This document shows, piece by piece, positions 53,635 through 61,664 of a DNA stretch of 64,000 nucleotides; the first letter of the stretch is position 1; each line of letters opens with the position of its first letter. The notes under the pieces were generated by a model that did not search any database, was not told where the DNA came from, and saw only the letters and a list, made by a program, of their open reading frames with translations. The DNA comes from an uncultured Bacilli bacterium (GTDB lineage Bacteria; Bacillota_I; Bacilli_A; RF39; UBA660). A program made the translations under genes and the position numbers. The DNA is taken from NCBI GenBank assembly GCA_934086185.1, contig CAKOHW010000001.1, positions 169,688 through 233,687 on the forward strand. The letters are read 5' to 3'.

Positions 53635-53675
53635 AAAAAAATCCTCCTTATATATCTTATGTATATAATGAGGAT
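53635..53675 (-). terminator. Hairpin that combines terminator and ribosome binding site of the Clp gene
   Basis: ATCCTC (53641-53646) and GAGGAT (53670-53675) pair; the GGAGG of the Clp ribosome binding site is part of the stem, and T7 between stem and ATG makes it terminator-like. It lies between spo0A and the Clp gene. Confidence 0.6.
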
Positions 53676-53695
53676 AAAATTTATTTTTTATTCAA

Positions 53696-54436
53696 TTATT
53701 TTTTGTCGATTCTTAATTTATCTGCGATTGTTGCAATAAATTCACTGTTAGTTGGTCTTGCTCTATCAAAGTCTACACTATGGCCAAATACTTCTTCCAT
53801 TAATTCATAGTCTCCTCTATTCCAACTTACTTCAATTGCATGTCTAATTGCTCTTTCTACTCTGCTTGATGTTGTATTATATTTTATTGCTATTTCAGGG
53901 TACATTTCTTTAGTAATTGCTCCTAACATTGAAGGATTGTTGTACATTAGGCCTATGCCTTCTCTAATATATTCATAACCTTTTATATGTGAGGGTACTC
54001 CTAATGAATGTAACATTGTTGATATAGAACTTTGCAATGCATGTTCTTTAATTGAACATTTGTCTCTAGTATTTATTAGTTCTCTTTCTAAGTCGTGAAT
54101 ATTAAATGGTTTTAACATAAAATAGTTAATATTATATAAACTAACTTGTTTAATCATGTCAAGTGAATTGTAACCTGTTATTGCAATTATTTTTTTATCT
54201 ATTTTATTTTCTCTTAAATCTCTTATAATACTTAAACCATCCTTATTTGGTAAAAGTAAATCTAATATGACTATATCGTAATTGTTTTTATTTTCAATCA
54301 TATAATCATAGGCTTTTAAGCCATCATTAAAGCTTTTAACTACTTTAATTACTGCGTGGGTACTAAAAAACTTCTCAATACTGCTTAGTTGTTCCTTATC
54401 AGAATCTACTACTATAACACGTATTTTATTTTTCAT
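53696..54436 (-). CDS. spo0A: Sporulation master regulator Spo0A
   Basis: A 246-residue Spo0A. The receiver domain has VVDSD near residue 10, the phosphorylation site DIVILDLLLP (Asp59) and LKPF near 111. The C-terminal DNA-binding domain (about 140-246) has SRVERAIRHAIEVSWNRGD and RPTNSEFIATIADKLR, which are diagnostic. I use the ATG at 54436 because AAGGAGAT precedes it; the longer TTG start is not needed. The promoter region carries two 0A-box-like sites, which suggests autoregulation. Confidence 0.97.
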   Translation of the reverse strand: MKNKIRVIVVDSDKEQLSSIEKFFSTHAVIKVVKSFNDGLKAYDYMIENKNNYDIVILDLLLPNKDGLSIIRDLRENKIDKKIIAITGYNSLDMIKQVSLYNINYFMLKPFNIHDLERELINTRDKCSIKEHALQSSISTMLHSLGVPSHIKGYEYIREGIGLMYNNPSMLGAITKEMYPEIAIKYNTTSSRVERAIRHAIEVSWNRGDYELMEEVFGHSVDFDRARPTNSEFIATIADKLRIDKK

Positions 54437-54470
54437 AATTATCTCCTTTTTCATTACTGCACGCAATATA

Positions 54471-54499
54471 ATTATAGTATATAAAACGACAAATATAAA
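54471..54499 (-). promoter_or_regulatory. spo0A promoter with 0A-box-like spacer
   Basis: TATAAT (54471-54476) with a poor TTTATA -35 (54494-54499) at 17 bp. A TTTGTCGT sequence (54486-54493) on the minus strand sits in the spacer and resembles a 0A box. Confidence 0.55.
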
Positions 54500-54538
54500 G
54501 AAAATGTTTTGTAAAGTTATGTCAACATTTGTAAACTA

Positions 54539-54547
54539 TTGTCGAAT
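54539..54547 (+). promoter_or_regulatory. 0A-box-like site upstream of spo0A
   Basis: TTGTCGAAT contains the TGTCGAA core recognised by Spo0A in Bacillus. It lies about 65 bp upstream of the predicted -10 box of spo0A. Confidence 0.5.
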
Positions 54548-54582
54548 ATTGTCATTTACATTAAAATTATATACATGTTTAT

Positions 54583-54607
54583 AAAAAAAGTTAGAACTTA
54601 ATCTAAC
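54583..54607 (-). terminator. Terminator after the CtpB-like gene
   Basis: GTTAGA/TCTAAC arms (54590-54595 and 54602-54607) followed by T7 on the minus strand. This separates the protease gene from spo0A. Confidence 0.75.
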
Positions 54608-54610
54608 AAT

Positions 54611-55804
54611 TTATTCTGAAAGTACTCTTAAAGCTTCATTTAATTGATTATCTGTTTCTTCTGTAGGATTATTTTTGTATTCATCACTTAATGATACTTC
54701 TATATCAGGAGTTAATCCTTTTTTATCTAAACATTCTCCATTAGGCATATACCATAATGCGGATGTATATTTTATCATTGTTCCATCAGATAATTTTCCT
54801 GTTGTTTGTACTTTACCTTTTCCATAACTTTTTTCACCAATTATTGTAGCACCATAACTATATTTTAAACTTGATGCTAATATTTCACTTGCACTTGCTG
54901 ACGAACCATTAATTAATACTGCTACTTTATAATTTCTATGTTCATCTGTAGTATCTCTATATTCTTCACTATCTTTTTTACTTTTTATTGAATACATTAA
55001 AGAATCTTTTTTTAAAAACATTTCTATTATTTTAGTACATGCTGTTAAATAACCTCCGGTATTATATCTTACATCTAATATAAGTGAATCTATTCCTTCT
55101 TTTTCCATACTTGTTAATGTAGTTAAAACTTGTGTATCAACTGTTGATGAAAATGTTTCTATATAAATATAACCTATTTTTTTACCATTTACTTCTTTAA
55201 TAGATGATTTTATTGCTGGTACTATTAAATTTTTTCTAACTAAATCAAAAGTGACATTTTCTCCATTTCTTAAAGCAGTAATTTTTACTTTTCCTTCTTT
55301 ACTATTTTTTATTATAGTAGATGCTTCTGTTGGTGTTTTTCCTTCTAAAGATTCATCATTTATACTTTTTAATATATCGCCTATTTGTAGACCGGCTTTA
55401 CTTGCTGGTGAATCATCAAATATTTCATATACATAAATTTCATTGTTTTCATTTACTGCAATACGTATTCCAATACCTTCATATGTGCCATTTAATTTAT
55501 CGTTTAAATCTTCTGTTGCATTTTCATCCATATAAATAGTATAATCGTCTCCAGTATATGAAAGCATACCATTTATTGCTGCGTCTATTACTTTTGTTTC
55601 ATCTAACTTTTCATAGTATTCGTCTAATAATTTATTGTAAACATTTATAAATTCATTTACATGTTTATTATTAGTAGATGTTACTTTACCAGTTTTATTT
55701 AATCTACTATATACTACAGTTCCTGTAATTAAAGACATTATAATAGTTGGTAATATAATTAATAATAATAATTTTACTTTATTTAATTTTACTGTTTCTT
55801 TCAT
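54611..55804 (-). CDS. CtpB-like S41 carboxy-terminal processing protease
   Basis: A 397-residue S41 protease: N-terminal membrane helix (about 12-34), PDZ domain (about 95-175, GIGIRIAV and LQIGDILKSIND) and the protease domain with GSSASASEIL (catalytic Ser) and GEKSYGKGKVQ (catalytic Lys). In Bacillus CtpB cleaves SpoIVFA, and a SpoIVFA homologue is encoded in this window. It occupies the place directly upstream of spo0A where Bacillus has spoIVB. The ATG at 55804 is supported by AGGAG. Confidence 0.9.
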   Translation of the reverse strand: MKETVKLNKVKLLLLIILPTIIMSLITGTVVYSRLNKTGKVTSTNNKHVNEFINVYNKLLDEYYEKLDETKVIDAAINGMLSYTGDDYTIYMDENATEDLNDKLNGTYEGIGIRIAVNENNEIYVYEIFDDSPASKAGLQIGDILKSINDESLEGKTPTEASTIIKNSKEGKVKITALRNGENVTFDLVRKNLIVPAIKSSIKEVNGKKIGYIYIETFSSTVDTQVLTTLTSMEKEGIDSLILDVRYNTGGYLTACTKIIEMFLKKDSLMYSIKSKKDSEEYRDTTDEHRNYKVAVLINGSSASASEILASSLKYSYGATIIGEKSYGKGKVQTTGKLSDGTMIKYTSALWYMPNGECLDKKGLTPDIEVSLSDEYKNNPTEETDNQLNEALRVLSE

Positions 55805-55841
55805 ATTCATTCTCCTATTTAATTTTACCATAATTTAGAAT

Positions 55842-55874
55842 AAAAAAAAGAGAAACTTTTTATTTTAAAGTTTC
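55842..55874 (-). terminator. Terminator of the thioredoxin-like gene with the stop in its loop
   Basis: GAAACTTT/AAAGTTTC arms (55852-55859 and 55867-55874) flank the stop; T8 follows on the minus strand. Confidence 0.75.
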
Positions 55875-56366
55875 TTCTATAGTTTCTAAAGTATCATAAC
55901 AATTTGTTACTTTTCCATTTTTTATTTTATATAATGTAGGTCCAGTAACTTTAACTTCATTACTGTTGCTAGGTTTTTTATTTATTGTGTCTGTTAATGC
56001 ACTACTATTTATTTTTTTATCTAAATCAATATAATATGTTTTTATGTAGTTATCACTACTTCTATATTTAGATAATATTGAATTATATTCAGATCCTGAA
56101 TCTTTGCTAGAATATAATAGTACAAAATATTCACTTTCTGGTCTATTAAACATAGTACCAATAGATGCTATATCATAATCTATTTTTTCTTCAGTTGTTT
56201 TTTCTTTATTATTACTATTTTCTTTTTTTATCATATTATCTGTTAAAAAATAAATACCTAAACATATTAATACCACAATTATTAATAATATTACTAAGTT
56301 TCTTACTTTTTCCATGTCATCATTCATTACTTTTTTTTGTTTTAATACTTTATTTGTTTTTACCAT
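55860..56366 (-). CDS. Membrane-anchored thioredoxin-fold-like protein
   Basis: A 168-residue protein with a basic N-terminus, one membrane helix (about 24-45) and an outside domain with thioredoxin-like order: SEYFVLLYSSKDSG (beta strand then the active-site place), IKTYYIDLDKKI and VTGPTLYKIKNGKV (cis-Pro-like GP). The CxxC is replaced by residues without cysteine, so no redox role. It parallels the protein at 38362-38856. Start at 56366 with AGGTGG. Confidence 0.55.
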   Translation of the reverse strand: MVKTNKVLKQKKVMNDDMEKVRNLVILLIIVVLICLGIYFLTDNMIKKENSNNKEKTTEEKIDYDIASIGTMFNRPESEYFVLLYSSKDSGSEYNSILSKYRSSDNYIKTYYIDLDKKINSSALTDTINKKPSNSNEVKVTGPTLYKIKNGKVTNCYDTLETIEETLK

Positions 56367-56413
56367 TATAACCACCTAATAATTATTTTATCACATATAT
56401 TGATTTTAACAAG

Positions 56414-56445
56414 AAAAAAATGTTTATTTTTAATACTAAACATTT
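56414..56445 (-). terminator. Terminator after the zinc dehydrogenase gene
   Basis: AAATGTTTA/TAAACATTT arms (56418-56426 and 56437-56445) followed by T7 on the minus strand. Confidence 0.75.
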
Positions 56446-56452
56446 TTATTTA

Positions 56453-57478
56453 TTAATTATTTGGTTTAATTATGATTTTTATTGCATCATCATTACCATT
56501 TGTTAATCTTTCAAATGACTCTTGAACTCTTTCTAGTTCAACCTTATCATCTATATATTTAAGAACATCGATTTTTTTCTCACTAATTAAATTAATAACA
56601 TTCTCAAATTCTTCAACAGTATATGCAATTGCTCCTTGCATAGTTACTTCTCCCATTACTGACATTACAAGAGGTACTTGTACTGGTGCTAATGAAACAC
56701 CTACTAGTACTATTGTTCCACCTGGTCTAACTGTCATAATTGCTTCACTTACTGCTGGTGAATTACCACAACATTCTAAAACTACATCAAATCCTCCAAC
56801 TGTTTTTTCAATTAGTTTTGGAACTGTATTTTCATCTAAAGCATTAAAATATTCATCAACCATTTTGTATGATAAACCTTTTTTTGCTCTTTTTTCGTTA
56901 GTTTCAAGTAATGCTACGTAACTTGCTCCTTGCAATTTTGCAAATTCTGCACACATTAAACCAATTATTCCTCCACCTACTATTAAAACTTTATCTCCTT
57001 TTTGCATTTTTGCTAGATTAACAGCATGAAGTGAAACAGAACTTGGTTCTACCATTGCTGCTTGATCAAATGTTACATTATCTGGTAATTTTTTTACCAT
57101 ATCTGGTCTACAGCTAGAATATTCTGCATATGCACCTGGATTAGTTAATGCTAATCCTACTGCTTTACTCCAAGTAAGTTTACAATATTGTGGATTATTA
57201 CTTTTACAAGCCTTACATTTTCCACAAGGGGAAATTGGTAATCCTGTAATTCTATCTCCAACTTTTAAATCGTTTCTACTTCCAGCATCAATTACTGTTC
57301 CAGCAAATTCATGTCCCATTACTAAACCAACTGGTTCTCCAGAATCCCAATAGTGTATATCAGAACCACAAATTCCACATGATTCAACCTTGAATACTAC
57401 ACTACCATTAGTACTTACTGGTTTATCTATTTCTCCTACGACTAAATTTCTTTTATCATTGATTTTAACACATTTCAT
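56453..57478 (-). CDS. Zinc-dependent medium-chain dehydrogenase (sorbitol/threonine type)
   Basis: A 341-residue MDR alcohol dehydrogenase. The catalytic zinc ligands are CGICGSDIHYWDSG and GHEFAG (near 34-60), the structural zinc site is CGKCKACKSNNPQYC near 90, and the NAD-binding GGGIIGLMCA is near 167. It resembles sorbitol, butanediol or threonine dehydrogenases; the substrate cannot be decided from sequence alone. GGAGGAC ribosome binding site. It stands alone between two terminators. Confidence 0.88.
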   Translation of the reverse strand: MKCVKINDKRNLVVGEIDKPVSTNGSVVFKVESCGICGSDIHYWDSGEPVGLVMGHEFAGTVIDAGSRNDLKVGDRITGLPISPCGKCKACKSNNPQYCKLTWSKAVGLALTNPGAYAEYSSCRPDMVKKLPDNVTFDQAAMVEPSSVSLHAVNLAKMQKGDKVLIVGGGIIGLMCAEFAKLQGASYVALLETNEKRAKKGLSYKMVDEYFNALDENTVPKLIEKTVGGFDVVLECCGNSPAVSEAIMTVRPGGTIVLVGVSLAPVQVPLVMSVMGEVTMQGAIAYTVEEFENVINLISEKKIDVLKYIDDKVELERVQESFERLTNGNDDAIKIIIKPNN

Positions 57479-57564
57479 ATTATGTCCTCCAATTCTATAT
57501 TAATTATAATATAAAACTTTAATGAGGTAATAATAAAATCATTTATTAAGACAATTTATTTACA

Positions 57565-57921
57565 TTATGCTGGTATTCCAATAAATTTTGGATCTTTTAA
57601 TTGAAAATAAATTAAACATAATATACCTATTACTAAAAATATGCTACCTACTAATTTTACTGTTAATAACTTTCTATTTTTTATATCTTTTTTGTAAAAA
57701 TAATAATTTCTAATCACAAAATATAAATATGCTATAAGAGTTAATGTTAGTGTAGTTAGGAATATTTTATCTGCATCTTTAAGATCTTTAATATTATTTC
57801 GTTTAACATATTTTTTTAATAGTTGGTCTCCAAATATATTCATTAATGCAACAAAAATGAATATTATGAAAATCCAATCTTCTAAATTTAATCTTTTTAA
57901 TTCATCTTCAAATATATTCAT
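57565..57921 (-). CDS. Uncharacterised small membrane protein
   Basis: A 118-residue protein with three hydrophobic helices (about 15-30, 53-70 and 88-107) and charged loops. No family recognised. No ribosome binding site is visible; a TATAAT lies only 8 bp upstream of the ATG, so a leaderless mRNA is possible. It follows the lipoprotein gene terminator. Confidence 0.55.
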   Translation of the reverse strand: MNIFEDELKRLNLEDWIFIIFIFVALMNIFGDQLLKKYVKRNNIKDLKDADKIFLTTLTLTLIAYLYFVIRNYYFYKKDIKNRKLLTVKLVGSIFLVIGILCLIYFQLKDPKFIGIPA

Positions 57922-57935
57922 ATTAAATTATATTA

Positions 57936-57965
57936 GAAAAAAATAATGATATTTCTTTAATCATT
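57936..57965 (-). terminator. Terminator after the YdcC-like lipoprotein gene
   Basis: AATGAT/ATCATT arms (57945-57950 and 57960-57965) overlap the stop codon; T7 follows on the minus strand. Confidence 0.65.
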
Positions 57966-59160
57966 ATTTTTCTTTTGAAACTATAACACTTGACCCTGTT
58001 AAACCTTCTGCAATAGTCATTAATTCGCTTCCATTTAGTTTTGTACTTGATATATAGTAATCTATTCCATTGCTAGTCCAATATAAAGAATTTGCACTAA
58101 TTGCTCCTATACTATCTGACATCATTAATGGATCTCCATTTATTGGAATAACTTCTAAATAATCATATTTTCTACTAACTTCTTCTACCAATATAAATGG
58201 TGAATCTCCACTAAATGTTAATATGGCTCTATTACCATTATCTGTATTTATTGTATCTTGTGTACTTAAATAAGTATTTGTAGGAATATAAAGTGGATAT
58301 ATAATATCATCTAATTTTGATGTATTAGTTTCTTCATTATTGGTGTTATTATTTTCATTATTATTTGTTTCATTATTGTTTGTATTATTGTTATTATCAT
58401 TATTTGTAGTATTTTGTTCTTTGTTTTCATTAGTATCATTATTTTTTATATTTTCATTTGGTGAAGTATTATTTGTTTTATTATTATCTTTTGAATTTTG
58501 AGATTTATTTTCATTATTATTTTCGTTTATTTCTTCATTATCTTCTTTAATTAATTTGTTTAAATCAAAGAATGTTTTATCAAATTTTGGTTTATAGTTT
58601 ATACTTGATACTTCTAATGATATTTTTAATTTTCCATCTTGATTTAATACTTCTACTTTTTTAACTCCATAATTATTATCTAAATATATTTTTTCACTAT
58701 AAAGTGTTTTATTATTTGGATAATTTACTTTACATTGTATATATTTATTTTCACCAGATCTATCTATATGAACTTCTTTGTCGTTTACTACATCATTAAC
58801 AAGTATATCTAATAAGTATGATTGACTTCCATTATTTGGCCAATCACTTTGAAATTTAAAACTCTTATTAAGTTCAGGTGTAACAACATATATTCCATCA
58901 CTATTTTTTAAGATTATTTGTTCATGATCATTAGTTTTATTAATTAAACTAACTTTATAATAATCATCTTTACTTTTACTTGCTTCTACTTTATAAGTAA
59001 AAGTATCTTCGTTGCTTATAATAGTCATAGTACCTTTTAAAATATAACTATTATTTTTTTCAATCTTGTTTTTAAAATTCTTAATTATGTTTTCATTACT
59101 AGTTTTTCCACAACCACAAAGTAATAAAAACATACTTAATATAATTAAATATTTTTTCAT
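57964..59160 (-). CDS. YdcC-like lipoprotein with Asn-rich linker
   Basis: A 398-residue lipoprotein with lipobox LLLCGC (modified Cys near residue 16). The first part (about 25-205) has the LolA/RseB-like beta structure known in the YdcC sporulation lipoprotein of Bacillus. Residues about 210-285 are an almost pure Asn/Thr/Glu linker. The last about 110 residues look like a DUF4367-type domain (YDYLEVIPINGDPLMMSD, then SIGAISANSLYWTSNGIDYY). Outside the membrane, function uncertain. GGGGAG site. Confidence 0.65.
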   Translation of the reverse strand: MKKYLIILSMFLLLCGCGKTSNENIIKNFKNKIEKNNSYILKGTMTIISNEDTFTYKVEASKSKDDYYKVSLINKTNDHEQIILKNSDGIYVVTPELNKSFKFQSDWPNNGSQSYLLDILVNDVVNDKEVHIDRSGENKYIQCKVNYPNNKTLYSEKIYLDNNYGVKKVEVLNQDGKLKISLEVSSINYKPKFDKTFFDLNKLIKEDNEEINENNNENKSQNSKDNNKTNNTSPNENIKNNDTNENKEQNTTNNDNNNNTNNNETNNNENNNTNNEETNTSKLDDIIYPLYIPTNTYLSTQDTINTDNGNRAILTFSGDSPFILVEEVSRKYDYLEVIPINGDPLMMSDSIGAISANSLYWTSNGIDYYISSTKLNGSELMTIAEGLTGSSVIVSKEK

Positions 59161-59194
59161 AAACTCCCCTTTTCTAATAAACTATATTTTACAT

Positions 59195-59224
59195 TTCACA
59201 TTTTATGATAAGTTTATGTATAAT
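59195..59224 (+). promoter_or_regulatory. Promoter of the DUF378 gene
   Basis: TTCACA (59195-59200), an 18-bp spacer and TATAAT (59219-59224) preceded by TG. Confidence 0.6.
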
Positions 59225-59266
59225 TTTATTTTTATTAAACATAATAAAAGTAGAAAAGAGGTTAAT

Positions 59267-59467
59267 ATGAATACATTACAAAAAATATGTTTATGCATAA
59301 CAATTATTGGTGCAATAAATTGGGGTCTAGTTGGTTTATTAGATTTTAATTTAATTACAGCAATTTTCGGAACCGAATCTGTTATTCCTAGAATAATTTA
59401 TTCATTAGTTGGTTTAACTGGTTTAATCAATATTGGTATTTTAGTAATGGATTTAGATGAACATTAA
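59267..59467 (+). CDS. DUF378 small membrane protein
   Basis: A 66-residue protein with two helices and the DUF378 pattern: ITIIGAINWGLVGLLDFNLI near residue 13, then IYSLVGLTGLINI. The function of the family is unknown. The ATG at 59267 has a GAGG site; the longer ORF that begins at 59066 overlaps the lipoprotein gene and is not supported. Confidence 0.88.
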   Translation: MNTLQKICLCITIIGAINWGLVGLLDFNLITAIFGTESVIPRIIYSLVGLTGLINIGILVMDLDEH

Positions 59468-59494
59468 AAAATAGTTAGAATAATCCAACTATTT
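59465..59494. terminator. Terminator shared by the DUF378 gene and fhs
   Basis: AAATAGTT/AACTATTT arms (59469-59476 and 59487-59494) overlap the fhs stop codon; T6 follows on the minus strand. Confidence 0.7.
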
Positions 59495-61034
59495 CATTGT
59501 TTACTAAATCTATGTTTACAGCGTTAGGTTCTTTACTTAGACCTGGCATTGTTAAAATATTTCCTAAATAAACAGTAATGAATTTTGCTCCATTATTAAT
59601 TTTAATATCTTTTACAGTTATTGTATAATTTGAAGGAGCACCTAGTTTTTTAGGATCATCGCTTAAACTATATTGTGTTTTTGCAATGCATATTGGATAT
59701 TCTAATTTAGAATATCTTTTTAATTTTTCTAAGGCTATATCAGTATATTCTATTTTATTTGCTCCGCAGATAGATTTACACATTATTTCTATTTTGTCTT
59801 CTAATGTATCATTTAAGTTATATAATAATTCTAATTTTTTATCTTCCATTTTTAATATTTCTTCAGATATATTAATTGCACCATTTTCACCTAAATTATA
59901 GGCCTCATTAATTGTAAATGGTATGTTAAATTTTTCTGTTGTATCTTTTATTATTTTTATATCTTCTATAGTATCGTCATCAAATTTATTTAGAGTAACT
60001 ATAATATTTTGATTAAATTTTTTTAAATTTTTTATATGTGCTTCTAAATTGCATAAGCCTTTTGCTAATTCGCCATTTCCATTATATTTTAATGCTCTTA
60101 CTGTACAAACTAAAACTACGCAATAAGGATTAATATTATTATCTCTACATTTTATATCGAAAAATTTCACTGCTCCAGCATCACTTCCAAAACCAGCTTC
60201 TGTTACTACGTAATCCGCTAGTTTTTGTGCAGTTGTTGTTGCTATTACACTATTACATCCATGTGCAATATTTGCAAATGGACCTCCATGGATTATTACA
60301 GGATTATTATATAGTGTTTGAACTAAGTTGGGTTTTATAGCGTCATTTAATAAAACCATTATCGATCCTGTTATATTTAAACTTTTTAAATAAACAAATT
60401 CATCTAAGTCGTTAATTCCTATAATAATATCATTAATTCTTTTTCTTAAATCTTCTTTATCTTTTGCTAAGCAAAAGATTGCCATTAATTCACTTGCTGC
60501 AGTTATATTAAATTTTGTTTCGTATGTAGTAAAAACTTTTCTCAATGATCTATCATTTACATCTAAGCATCTTTCAAATAAAACTTTTTTTATATTTAGA
60601 GGATTTCCAAAATATATACTATTATCAATGCAAGCACTAATTAAATTGTTTGCACTAGTTATAGCATGAAAATCACCAGTAAAATGTAGATTTATGTCTT
60701 CCATTGGAACAACTTGGCTATAACCACCACCTGTTGCACCACCTTTTATTCCGAAAACTGGTCCCATAGATGGTTCTCTTAATACTGCTATACTACTTTT
60801 TCCTAATTTACATAATGAATCATGTATACCTATAGCTACTGTTGTTTTACCTTCACCATATGGTGTTGGATTTATAGCAGTTACTAAAATAATCTTTCCT
60901 TTTTTATTTGCTTTAACATCATTTATTTTTGCTTTATATTTTCCATATAGATCATAATTATTGATATTTAAATCACTTAATATTTCTTCAATATTTTTCA
61001 TTTTAAATTGTTTAGTAATTTCAATGTCTGTCAT
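59475..61034 (-). CDS. fhs: Formate--tetrahydrofolate ligase
   Basis: A 519-residue enzyme that makes 10-formyl-THF from formate, THF and ATP. It has the nucleotide-binding TPYGEGKTT near residue 57, REPSMGPVFGIKGGATGGGYSQV near 85 and FHAITSANNLI near 117, the family signatures. It is a little shorter than the usual 550-560 residues. One-carbon supply links with thymidylate and purine synthesis. Strong AGGGGGC site; the upstream gene ends 15 bp before. Confidence 0.96.
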   Translation of the reverse strand: MTDIEITKQFKMKNIEEILSDLNINNYDLYGKYKAKINDVKANKKGKIILVTAINPTPYGEGKTTVAIGIHDSLCKLGKSSIAVLREPSMGPVFGIKGGATGGGYSQVVPMEDINLHFTGDFHAITSANNLISACIDNSIYFGNPLNIKKVLFERCLDVNDRSLRKVFTTYETKFNITAASELMAIFCLAKDKEDLRKRINDIIIGINDLDEFVYLKSLNITGSIMVLLNDAIKPNLVQTLYNNPVIIHGGPFANIAHGCNSVIATTTAQKLADYVVTEAGFGSDAGAVKFFDIKCRDNNINPYCVVLVCTVRALKYNGNGELAKGLCNLEAHIKNLKKFNQNIIVTLNKFDDDTIEDIKIIKDTTEKFNIPFTINEAYNLGENGAINISEEILKMEDKKLELLYNLNDTLEDKIEIMCKSICGANKIEYTDIALEKLKRYSKLEYPICIAKTQYSLSDDPKKLGAPSNYTITVKDIKINNGAKFITVYLGNILTMPGLSKEPNAVNIDLVNNEIVGLF

Positions 61035-61049
61035 AATTAAAAGCCCCCT

Positions 61050-61664
61050 TTAATTTTTTTCTACTATATATAAATATTTATCATCACGTACTAAAATTAT
61101 CTCTGCTTCTTTATCATACCCTAAATCTTCAACATATTCTATTTTTGATTTTATTTTATATCCATCATAAGTTTTTTCATTAAATGTGAATTTAGTTGGT
61201 TCAATACTATCAACTGTTACTTTACTAACTGTTGGTAAAATTTGATTACGTTTATTATCACTATTATCTTTCATATATTTATAAAGAGTATTTTGTACAT
61301 TGAGTTTGTAATTTTCTACATAGTCTGGATATATAAATTCTACGCCACCCACATCATACATATTATCTTTTGTATCTAATGAATATAATGAAATAATAAA
61401 CATTTTACTTATACTTTTTGCATATTCTTCATAATCTATTTCTTTATTTTCTAAATTCTTTTTTAATAATTTGAATTCTGATTTGTATACATCTAAGTCA
61501 TCTTCATATAGAATATAATTGAAACCTTTTATTGTTAATGATTGTTTTACTTCTTTTTTCACATTATTCTTTTTAGGTTTATTTGCATAAAATATTCCTC
61601 CTATAAAGTATATTAATACAATTATGCATATTATTAACAATATTTTTTTTGTTTTTTTATTCAT
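61050..61664 (-). CDS. Uncharacterised membrane-anchored protein after ltaS
   Basis: A 204-residue protein with one N-terminal membrane helix (residues 6-26) and an extracytoplasmic soluble domain; the C-terminal half has beta-strand alternation (VSKVTVDSIEPTKFTFNEK, then YDGYKIKSKIEYVED). No family recognised. It begins inside the last codons of ltaS (8-bp overlap) with an AGAGGG site, so it is coupled to the synthase; a role with the cell envelope is likely only by context. Confidence 0.65.
   Translation of the reverse strand: MNKKTKKILLIICIIVLIYFIGGIFYANKPKKNNVKKEVKQSLTIKGFNYILYEDDLDVYKSEFKLLKKNLENKEIDYEEYAKSISKMFIISLYSLDTKDNMYDVGGVEFIYPDYVENYKLNVQNTLYKYMKDNSDNKRNQILPTVSKVTVDSIEPTKFTFNEKTYDGYKIKSKIEYVEDLGYDKEAEIILVRDDKYLYIVEKN

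Noticed and set aside
58330..58560. Dense ATT/GTT trinucleotide repeats resembling a tandem-repeat or CRISPR-like array.
   Set aside because: The repeats code in frame for the Asn-rich linker of the lipoprotein; there are no conserved repeats with unique spacers. No CRISPR array was found anywhere in the window.
59066..59266. N-terminal 67-residue extension of the DUF378 protein.
   Set aside because: It overlaps the divergent lipoprotein gene and its promoter region, and the internal ATG at 59267 has a proper ribosome binding site and gives the normal family length.
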